Origin: JAJPXC01 sp964562375
Lineage (GTDB): Bacteria; Bacteroidota; Bacteroidia; Bacteroidales; Muribaculaceae
Assembly (NCBI GenBank): GCA_964562375.1
Contig: CAZLSW010000100.1
Span: 1-8,757 of the forward strand
Length of the DNA stretch: 8,757 bases
Reading direction: 5' to 3'
The translations under genes were made by a program, and so were the position numbers. The notes under the pieces were generated by a model. That model saw nothing but the letters and a program-made list of their open reading frames with translations. It was not told the origin of the DNA and ran no database searches. Positions 1 through 5,164 of this stretch are shown piece by piece. Numbering within the stretch: position 1 is the first letter of the stretch; every line of letters begins with the position of its first letter.

Positions 1-28
1 TTCGTGTTTTTAGTGTTCTTCGTGGTTC
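1..28. repeat. Short 9-bp-period repeat at window edge
   Basis: The first 28 bases contain about three degenerate 9-bp units with the core TTCGTGTTT / TTAGTGTTC / TTCGTGGTT. On the other strand this reads as an ACCACGAAGAACAC-like tract. Similar intergenic tracts occur in many bacterial genomes, as far as I recall. The array continues beyond the window edge, so its length is unknown. No function is evident. Confidence 0.4.
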
Positions 29-197
29 CTTTTTCCTTTCGGTGAATAGTTACGTTGGAGAAAGTTAATCTTTAGCGGGCGTTTGGGGTATGGCGGAAGA
101 ATGAGTAACTTTGGGGTATGGAACTGATAAAGTTGAAGGAGTATGGAGGAGTGGATTGAGTTTGTGGGCGGAAGGGCGCTGGTGGACAGCGTCTCGC
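29..197. other. Non-coding left edge with a 12-bp direct repeat
   Basis: No convincing gene is present here. The exact 12-mer TTTGGGGTATGG occurs twice, at 82-93 and 110-121. AAAGTTA (61-67) and its complement TAACTTT (106-112) flank the first copy. A minus-strand reading frame across 10-234 has a low-complexity Pro/Leu/Ser-rich translation and overlaps the 3' end of the 79-residue gene, so I treat it as chance. The stretch lies downstream of the ATPase operon and may include its 3' untranslated end, but I see no clear terminator hairpin with a T run. Confidence 0.4.
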
Positions 198-437
198 TCA
201 GTGTGACCCAGATCTCGGGATTCTCCCAAACCACCGCTCCACCAACGCCTCATACACGAGCATGAACTCCACCACCACTGCCAGCCACGCCGCCGCCGAG
301 CAACCGCCCAGCGCGAGCGTCGCCCCGGCCGAAACCACCTCCTTGGTGGCCAATGCGACGAGTGTCATCGCCATTGCCGCGACCGCCGTCACCGGCAGCC
401 AAATCCCCAAAATCTTCTCCTCAGATAATTGTGCCAT
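198..437 (-). CDS. Small predicted two-helix inner-membrane protein, 79 aa
   Basis: I do not recognise a family. The translation has a short polar N-terminus (MAQLSEEK), a hydrophobic segment at about residues 10-30, and a second at about 41-62 rich in Ala, Val and Leu. It ends in a basic tail (VERWFGRIPRSGSH). This predicts a two-pass membrane protein with both ends on the same side, probably cytoplasmic because of the basic tail. The ATG lies 15 nt downstream of the ATPase stop codon on the same strand, so the two genes are probably co-transcribed. Its bases are visibly more GC-rich than the ATPase gene, which could mean a different origin. The alternative is a spurious frame in GC-rich DNA; the hydrophobic pattern and the spacing argue for a gene. 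Confidence 0.55.
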   Translation of the reverse strand: MAQLSEEKILGIWLPVTAVAAMAMTLVALATKEVVSAGATLALGGCSAAAWLAVVVEFMLVYEALVERWFGRIPRSGSH

Positions 438-452
438 AGAATAATTTTAAAT

Positions 453-1787
453 TTATAAAAACATTGTCATATAGATTGGTAAATATGTTATCTTTTCGTC
501 AAACCGCAGGTCTTTAGTATATATACGGTAGCGGTGACTGATGCGCTGCGAGAATTTCTCGCAGAATTTGTCAAGCGACTTGTGAGCCCTGTAGCTTGAC
601 GACTTCACCTCGATTGGCGAAATTTTGGTTCCTTCGGATATGAGGAAGTCCACTTCATAAAAGTGGTTCCCTTTCTCCGTTGGGAAGGTGTAGTAGAATA
701 GTTTGTGACCAGCCGCGACGAGCATTTGGGCAACCATGTTCTCATACACATAGCCCAGATCCTTGCTCAACTTGTCGCTCAACAGTTTGGCGTAGATGTC
801 ATTCTCAACGAAGTCCCGATCCCAGAAAGCCAGCGTAATAAACAACCCTGTGTCGCCGAGAAACATCTTAAAGACATCGGTATTGATATTGTAGGGCAGG
901 CCCACATCAGGGTCAGATACATGGAAAGCCATATTAACCACCTTGGAGTCGTCCATATCAAATAGCGTTTCTGATTCTTTGAACGCTCGGGAATGCTGAA
1001 CCACGCTTGACACCTGAAATCGGCTGCTGTTACGATTAAGTTCCGCGGGAATTGCCAGTAACATCTCCGTGGCTGATGCCCCGATTAACTTGCGCATGTC
1101 CTTGATGTATAAGCGTAGAATCTCTCGCTTGATGGTATCCACCTGAATGAGATTTTTGGTGTTTAGATACTCTGCGACCGCTTGCGGCATCCCGCCGACT
1201 AACATATATAATCGGAAGTCGCGCATCAGGGATCGATTCAGGCCGTCCCCCAGAGACTCCTTCCTCTCATAGAACCCACGAAGCATCGGTATTGAAACTG
1301 TGTCGCTCATCGCCCATCTGAACTCCTCATAGTCCATCGGGTACATGTTGATTTCATGTTCTTCGCTCGGTATCATTATGTCCTTGACATTCTGGTTGAT
1401 GGAAATCAAAGAGCCGGTTTCAATATAGTCATATCTGCCATCCTCTACCAGATACTTAATGGCTTGCCGGGCATTGGGGCATTTCTGGACCTCGTCGAAA
1501 ATAACCACTGAGCGTCGTTGCTTTAACGACACGTTATATGTCACTTGGAGCTGATTGAATATGTAGTCAAGGTCGCTTATGTCATCGAACAAATCATGCA
1601 CCCTTTTGCTGCAATTGGTAAAGTCGATTAGGAGATAGCTCTCGTATTCCTGTTCTGCGAAATGCCGTGCAAGAGTGGATTTGCCCACGCGTCGGGCTCC
1701 TTCAATCAAAGCAGCCGACCGGCCATTGGAGTGTTGTTTCCACTCCAATAGCTTGTCGTATGCCTTTCTTTTAAATAGATGTTCCAT
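453..1787 (-). CDS. AAA+ ATPase, AAA_14/DUF4143 family, 444 aa
   Basis: This is a full-length member of the AAA_14 plus DUF4143 ATPase family, which is abundant and often multi-copy in Bacteroidota. The cellular role of these proteins is largely unknown. Visible motifs are a Walker A at residues 30-38 (GARRVGKST, with the family's typical RRVGKS form), a Walker B at 94-99 (VVIFDE), and a sensor-1-like ETGS at 123-126. The DUF4143 signature region lies around 191-204 (FRLYMLVGGMPQAV). Near the C-terminus, E378-V-D380 followed by E393-V-K395 fits a PD-(D/E)xK nuclease-like fold, commonly seen in this family and possibly inactive. The ATG at 1787 is favoured because a promoter sits about 17 nt upstream and the N-terminus (FKRKAYDKLLEW) is typical. 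A two-helix membrane protein gene follows after 15 nt. No frameshift or missing motif is seen. Confidence 0.9.
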   Translation of the reverse strand: MEHLFKRKAYDKLLEWKQHSNGRSAALIEGARRVGKSTLARHFAEQEYESYLLIDFTNCSKRVHDLFDDISDLDYIFNQLQVTYNVSLKQRRSVVIFDEVQKCPNARQAIKYLVEDGRYDYIETGSLISINQNVKDIMIPSEEHEINMYPMDYEEFRWAMSDTVSIPMLRGFYERKESLGDGLNRSLMRDFRLYMLVGGMPQAVAEYLNTKNLIQVDTIKREILRLYIKDMRKLIGASATEMLLAIPAELNRNSSRFQVSSVVQHSRAFKESETLFDMDDSKVVNMAFHVSDPDVGLPYNINTDVFKMFLGDTGLFITLAFWDRDFVENDIYAKLLSDKLSKDLGYVYENMVAQMLVAAGHKLFYYTFPTEKGNHFYEVDFLISEGTKISPIEVKSSSYRAHKSLDKFCEKFSQRISHRYRIYTKDLRFDEKITYLPIYMTMFL

Positions 1788-1803
1788 TGCGTTTTATTTC
1801 CGG

Positions 1804-1834
1804 CAAAGTTACAGCTTTATAACAAATACTCAAA
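1804..1834 (-). promoter_or_regulatory. Bacteroidetes-type promoter of the ATPase gene
   Basis: On the minus strand a -33 element TTTG (1834-1831) is separated by exactly 19 nt from a -7 element TAACTTTG (1811-1804), matching the known Bacteroidetes consensus TTTG-N19-21-TAnnTTTG. Transcription would start near 1797, leaving a leader of only about 10 nt before the ATG at 1787. The -33 TTTG is the first half of a TTTGAGTA repeat unit. Confidence 0.75.
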
Positions 1835-1867
1835 AAGTTTTTAGCGATTTTTACTCAAATACTCAAA
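1827..1867 (-). repeat. Three TTTGAGTA direct repeats, operator-like
   Basis: The octamer TTTGAGTA (TACTCAAA on the plus strand) occurs at 1827-1834, 1852-1859 and 1860-1867. The last two are in perfect tandem and the first overlaps the -33 promoter box. The longer string AAATACTCAAAA is shared by 1824-1835 and 1857-1868. The placement suggests a binding site for a regulator of the ATPase gene, possibly autoregulation, but no regulator is identified here. Confidence 0.5.
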
Positions 1868-1926
1868 ATGTTGGGTTTCCCGAAAGCTAATCCGCTGAAT
1901 ATTTGCACTTTATGCTTGGTAAATTT

Positions 1927-2322
1927 TCAGTCGAAAACACCATCCGTGAGGTTCACAGCGTCGATCTTCTTTCGGTCGATAATCTTGGCGTAAATTGTTG
2001 TGGTCTTGACGTTTGCGTGGCCAAAAAGCTTGGAGGTCGTGTAGAGGTCAGCTCCAAGGGTGAGCATCAGCGTGCCGAAGGTGTGGCGCGAGGTGTGGAA
2101 GGTGATTTTCTTCTTGATACCGGCCTTCTTCGCCCGCGATTTCAGATTGACGCAAAGGTTTCCCGCGTTGGGTAACCGCTTGAACACAATGTCATCTGCC
2201 GCGGTCGGCTCCGGCAACCATCTCCGAGCTTGTGAGGAAAGGGGAACGATCACCGGGTTATTGGTCTTGGTTATTACGATCGTCAACGTCCACGGCTCGC
2301 CGATGCGGTTGATATCACGATT
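1927..2322 (-). pseudogene. int: Truncated tyrosine recombinase (integrase), C-terminal catalytic part
   Basis: This is a remnant of a phage-type integrase that would have catalysed site-specific insertion and excision of the neighbouring conjugative element. The frame is open from 2322. Counting from the TTG at 2286, the visible catalytic features are a beta-hairpin Lys (TKT, K7), the box II motif HTSRH (H64, R67), the LFGH histidine (H90) and the nucleophile tyrosine in TIYAKI (Y99). The core-binding domain and the first catalytic arginine, which normally lies in a GLRxSD-like segment, are absent, so the product should be inactive. Full family members are roughly 300-420 residues; only about 130 codons remain. 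A stop at 2323-2325 blocks the frame upstream. The 3' end is intact. It is transcribed away from the tra genes. Confidence 0.85.
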
Positions 2323-2404
2323 TTACATCGTCGATCCACTCCGTGAGGAGCATGCCGCTGTCGCGGTCTTTACAAAAGTAATCGGCACGCGCCGTGAATG
2401 CGCC
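2318..2404 (-). pseudogene. Possible further integrase fragment in another frame
   Basis: Just upstream of the integrase remnant, a 29-codon stretch in a different frame lies between stop codons. It reads GAFTARADYF...CKDRDSGMLLTEWIDDVKS. The segment LLTEWIDDVKS resembles the start of a core-binding (SAM-like) domain of tyrosine recombinases. It would join the downstream segment beginning DINRIGEPWT with a frame change and loss of the intervening domain, which fits an internal deletion. The match is by eye only and the fragment is short; it may be coincidental. Confidence 0.3.
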
Positions 2405-2513
2405 TTAACCCACTCCCAAAGGAATCAATTATATTTTCTTAACACGCTAAATAACACTCTATTACCTTTCCACATTTTCCTATTCTTGCCCTTGCTTTCC
2501 CTACATTGGCTAA
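2405..2513. other. AT-rich deletion junction between int remnant and traJ remnant
   Basis: No gene is recognisable. The plus-strand frame of traJ is blocked by TAA at 2511-2513, and the sequence before it (Tyr/Ser/Pro/Cys-rich when translated) does not look like TraJ. The stretch is AT-rich and probably marks the scar where the middle of the element was lost. No terminal inverted repeats or insertion sequence are seen. Confidence 0.4.
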
Positions 2514-2969
2514 TGGAGCACTATCTACTGCCAGCAAATCCTGCTTGGAATGCTCACGATTTTCGGGCCGATACAGTGGGCTTTCAGCCTTTTGCCGAAA
2601 TGGGAGGGTTCCTGGGCCAAATGGATAACCCGCTATTTGACTGTCCATTTCTACGGGGCATGTCTGTATTTTGTGGGGTTTTATGTTCTTCTCCTTTTTG
2701 ATATAGTGCTTTGTATACAGGTGGAGAATCTTACAGCTATTACGGCAAGTGAAACGACAATGGCAGCTTACCTTCAGAATTCATTTTTCTCGGCCGCATA
2801 CTTGATGGCGGCAAGTATAGTGGCGCTCAAATGCTTGAATCTCGTTCCTGACCTCGCGGCGTGGATGATTCCCGAAGGCGACACGGCGTTTTCTACCCGC
2901 AACTTCGGTGAGGGAGTGGCACAACAGGCCAAAATCTCCGCTGTTGGAGCGATGAAAGGCGTTTCCTGA
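2514..2969 (+). pseudogene. traJ: TraJ conjugative-transposon protein, C-terminal half only
   Basis: TraJ is the polytopic inner-membrane, VirB6-like component of the Bacteroidetes-type (MPF_B) type IV secretion channel. The frame is open from 2514; the first internal ATG is at 2550. From that Met, the segment FGPIQWAFSLLP (5-16) followed by SWAKWITRYLTV (21-32) is the conserved family core, then hydrophobic spans at about 33-57 and 79-107. LVPDLAAWMIPEG (98-110) and the Ala/Gly-rich tail are typical TraJ C-terminal features. Family members have about 300-350 residues; roughly 150 codons remain, so the N-terminal half is missing. The frame is clean to the TGA. traK follows after 26 nt, whose CTAACTAACAAC tract may be the spacer of the original operon. 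Confidence 0.85.
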
Positions 2970-2995
2970 TAACCAACTAACTAACAACTATCAAT

Positions 2996-3610
2996 ATGGT
3001 AATAAAGAACTTAGAGAATAAAATTAAACTGGTACTTATAGTGTGCTGTTTGTTTTTGGGAGGATGTATAGTCATCTCATTATCCTCCATTTGGACCGCT
3101 CGAACCATGGTGAACGATTCTCATGCAAAGGTGTATGTTCTGGACGGAAATGTGCCTATCCTCGTTGAACGCACCTCTATGGAGGAAACTCTCGATGTGG
3201 AAGCGAAAAGTCATGTCGAACGATTCCACCACTTGTTCTTCACATTGGCACCCGACGACAAGTATATTAAATACACCATGGATAAAGCCTTGTATTTGGT
3301 CGATGAATCGGGTCTTGCGCAGTATAACGCTTTGAAAGAAAAAGGTTTTTATAATAACATTATGGGAACATCAGCCGTGTTCTCGATCTTTTGCGATTCC
3401 ATAAACTTCAATAAGGATAAAATGGAATTTACCTATTATGGAAGGCAGCGAATTGAGAGAAGAACTTCGATCTTGACGCGTCAGTTAATCACGGCTGGTC
3501 GTTTGACCAGGGTGCCTAGAACAGAAAACAACCCGCATGGTTTGCTTATCACCAGCTGGAGAACTCTTCTTAACAAAGATTTGGAGCAGCGCACTAAAAA
3601 CACTTATTAA
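2996..3610 (+). CDS. traK: TraK conjugative-transposon protein, apparently intact, 204 aa
   Basis: TraK is regarded as the VirB8-like subunit of the Bacteroides-type conjugation machine: one N-terminal membrane anchor and a periplasmic domain. Here a short cytoplasmic N-terminus is followed by a membrane segment at about residues 11-34. Conserved family strings then follow: KVYVLD at 45-50, EAKSHVERFHHLFFTLAPD at 69-87, KGFYNNI at 116-122, ENNPHGLLI at 177-185 and KDLE near the end. Length matches the usual 200-210 residues. ATG at 2996 is the natural start. It is the one tra gene in this remnant with no visible damage, although its partners are truncated, so it cannot act in transfer unless complemented from elsewhere. 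Confidence 0.93.
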   Translation: MVIKNLENKIKLVLIVCCLFLGGCIVISLSSIWTARTMVNDSHAKVYVLDGNVPILVERTSMEETLDVEAKSHVERFHHLFFTLAPDDKYIKYTMDKALYLVDESGLAQYNALKEKGFYNNIMGTSAVFSIFCDSINFNKDKMEFTYYGRQRIERRTSILTRQLITAGRLTRVPRTENNPHGLLITSWRTLLNKDLEQRTKNTY

Positions 3611-3644
3611 TTAGAAGCTTACATTAAAATTCTGAAGTAATACT

Positions 3645-4043
3645 ATGAGTTGGTTATCGATGAAGTCGTCGCGTTCGGCGTGGAACAAACTTATTTTTGG
3701 CGAAAAAATGCCAGACAAGGATGACCCTCAATATGCCGAAAGGCGAGAACGGGAAATGGAAGCCGGAAGAAAAACCTGCAAATGGCTCAAACTTGATAAA
3801 GCTGCCCTGAGAATCCAGGCATTTGCATCAGACAGTCCAAAGCTTTTTTTGACGTTGGCGTTCGGTATCGTTGTTTTCTGTTTCTCATATAATGTTTTTT
3901 GCTTGATAAAATTCTCCCGGATGGTCCCGATCAAAAGTAGCAATGCGGTGAATGCGGTAGAAAAGCAAATGGAACGACGAAATTCATTGGTAGAAATTGC
4001 CAATTGCCATGATACAATAACATCTAAATCGTTTAGGCCATGA
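3645..4043 (+). CDS. Small single-pass membrane protein in the traL position, 132 aa
   Basis: The gene sits between traK and traM, exactly where Bacteroides conjugative elements carry the small gene traL. I cannot confirm homology from sequence alone, so I give no symbol. The protein has a polar, charged N-terminal region (residues 23-51, with the Arg/Glu-rich YAERREREMEAGRK), one hydrophobic segment at about 65-89 (SPKLFLTLAFGIVVFCFSYN) and a short polar tail. This suggests a single-pass inner-membrane protein with a larger cytoplasmic domain. Its TGA overlaps the traM ATG in an ATGA arrangement at 4040-4043, indicating translational coupling and a preserved operon. A second in-frame ATG at residue 6 is an alternative start. 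It is longer than the roughly 100 residues I associate with TraL. Confidence 0.7.
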   Translation: MSWLSMKSSRSAWNKLIFGEKMPDKDDPQYAERREREMEAGRKTCKWLKLDKAALRIQAFASDSPKLFLTLAFGIVVFCFSYNVFCLIKFSRMVPIKSSNAVNAVEKQMERRNSLVEIANCHDTITSKSFRP

Positions 4044-4531
4044 AATTAAGTAACTGGCTTCCCAAATTTGTAAAACGCATCAATTGGAAGGATCCCAAAT
4101 ATGTCCTTCCAGCAATCCTTTACCCGTTTATTCTTCCTACTGGATATTGCCTTATAGACTTATTCAATACCAGGAGGGCTGAATTTGACAATCATTTAGT
4201 GGTTACTGACCATCTCAATCCCTCACTTCCCGAAGCCTAGCTTAGAGACGATGGTATTGGAGACCGTCACTCTAACATGGAAAAAGTCTTTGGTTATATC
4301 TATGATTATAGTGCTGTAGAAAACATTGAACAAGAGGAAGAAGACTTAAGCGAAGAGTTTAACTCCCGATACACTCCGGAGGAAGTGGCCGCTTTGATTG
4401 CAGAACGTGAGCGCATGATCGCCGAAACTGAGTTCGCTAACCCAACGCAACAGGCTATGACTGAATCTGCTCGAAAAACGGAAGAACTTTTTCATGCGTT
4501 AGCGATTGAAGCCTTCCGGTCGAGACCTTAG
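4040..4531 (+). pseudogene. traM: TraM conjugative-transposon protein, N-terminal part with in-frame amber codon
   Basis: TraM is the VirB10-like channel protein of MPF_B conjugation systems, usually about 400-450 residues. The first 66 codons contain the diagnostic membrane anchor DPKYVLPAILYPFILPTGY (18-36) and then NPSLPEA. A TAG at 4238-4240 interrupts the frame. The same frame continues afterwards with LRDDGIGDRHSNMEKVFGYI and DYSAVENIEQEEEDLSEEF, which is the expected TraM continuation, and runs to a second TAG at 4529-4531. Together this gives 163 codons, so the gene has both a nonsense mutation and a missing C-terminal beta-barrel region. The sequence after the second stop is Arg-rich and unlike TraM, so the second stop marks a deletion junction. 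The start overlaps the upstream gene's stop. Internal ATG 4277 could yield an 84-residue peptide. Confidence 0.8.
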
Positions 4532-4600
4532 GCTCGATTTACGAAAGCGCGACGGCGGTGCCGTAACGCCCCTAATGAGAAGATAAGTGCACATTATATA
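4532..4600. other. Convergent gap between tra remnant and hsd operon
   Basis: The traM fragment (plus) and the hsd-linked accessory gene (minus) converge here. Two weak hairpins are visible: TCGAG/CTCGA at 4520-4537 with inner CC/GG pairs, followed only by TTT, and ACGGC-GGT-GCCGT at 4552-4564 without a T run. Neither is a convincing intrinsic terminator. The right boundary of the element remnant must lie in or near this gap. Confidence 0.4.
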
Positions 4601-5164
4601 TCATTGCCATTTAGTGCTTTCGAGGTCGCATTGAAGGTCACGGAGGGCGCGTCGAGCGAGGTTAAGATACATAGAGGCATCGTCGAGCTTTTCGCGCTGG
4701 AGGTCGAAACAGCCGGAAGTGTTGGGGCCTTGTTCGCGCTCGATATATTCCATAAGTTTGATTTCAAGCTTCTGGAATTTATCGGAGAGCTTTGCCACTC
4801 GACGAGCGGCGACAACGGTAGGCTCGGCCGCGACGGCCTCGGTGAGCGAGGGGTGATAGTCCGTCTCGCCGAGTGCATCGCAAATCTTGTTGATGATTGC
4901 GATTTTGTTGACGTTCACGGTTTCTGTGTTGAGGTACCAGTCCTCGGCAAGTTGCCGGTACCAGCCCGAGGGAGCCTCGTCGGTATGGATAATGAGCGGT
5001 TCGCCCTTAATCTCCATATTGAGGGCGCTGACGCGCTCCCAGCCGACCATTTGAACGAAGGCCAGGAAGGTGTCGTTGGAGTTGCCGGTTTCTATCAACT
5101 CGCCGTCGGGAGTGATAAACTGGAGGCGGCGCTTGGTGTTGTCAGGTACGTAGGGTGTAGTCAT
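4601..5164 (-). CDS. Uncharacterised protein coupled to HsdR, 187 aa
   Basis: I do not recognise an established family name. The likely ATG (5164) shares its A with the hsdR TGA (TGATG), so translation is probably coupled; a GTG three bases upstream is an alternative start. Residues 11-60 look like a small beta-rich domain (RLQFITPDGELIETG, then DTFLAFVQMVGWERV and EIKGEPLII). About 65-100 follows with a tryptophan-rich WYRQLAEDWYL and the helix INKICDALGE. Residues 118-178 are predicted as two long helices joined by a QGPNTSGC turn, with REKLDDASMYLNLARRAL in the second. By eye this resembles the Acb2/Tad1 helical-hairpin domain. The position suggests an accessory or regulatory role in the type I restriction system, such as modulating HsdR, but that is inference. 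It is not a canonical Hsd subunit, nor an obvious toxin or nuclease. No signal peptide or membrane segment is seen. Confidence 0.8.
   Translation of the reverse strand: MTTPYVPDNTKRRLQFITPDGELIETGNSNDTFLAFVQMVGWERVSALNMEIKGEPLIIHTDEAPSGWYRQLAEDWYLNTETVNVNKIAIINKICDALGETDYHPSLTEAVAAEPTVVAARRVAKLSDKFQKLEIKLMEYIEREQGPNTSGCFDLQREKLDDASMYLNLARRALRDLQCDLESTKWQ

Noticed and set aside
10..234. Minus-strand frame of 74 residues at the left edge
   Set aside because: Low-complexity Pro/Leu/Ser translation, overlaps the 79-residue gene and contains the direct repeats; no protein-like features.
2060..2701. Plus-strand open frame of 213 residues across int and traJ
   Set aside because: It is antisense to the recognisable integrase and out of frame with recognisable TraJ; its composition is that of a shadow frame.
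4238..4531. Genetic code with TAG read as an amino acid, as in some Bacteroidales phages
   Set aside because: Reading through the second TAG (4529-4531) gives Arg-rich sequence unlike TraM, and the other genes end in TAA or TGA; a mutation is simpler.
4520..4564. Hairpins at 4520-4537 and 4552-4564 as terminators
   Set aside because: Stems are short (5-7 bp with a bulge, and 5 bp) and lack a following T run on either strand.
1904..4597. TGCACTTTAT (1904-1913) and TGCACATTAT (4588-4597) as attachment-site pair bracketing the element remnant
   Set aside because: The position is attractive, but 9 of 10 matching bases in AT-rich DNA is expected by chance, and the integrase's site is unknown.
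4934..4966. GGTACCAG direct repeat and KpnI-like palindromes
   Set aside because: They fall inside the accessory gene and simply encode two Trp-Tyr pairs (GWYRQLAEDWYL).
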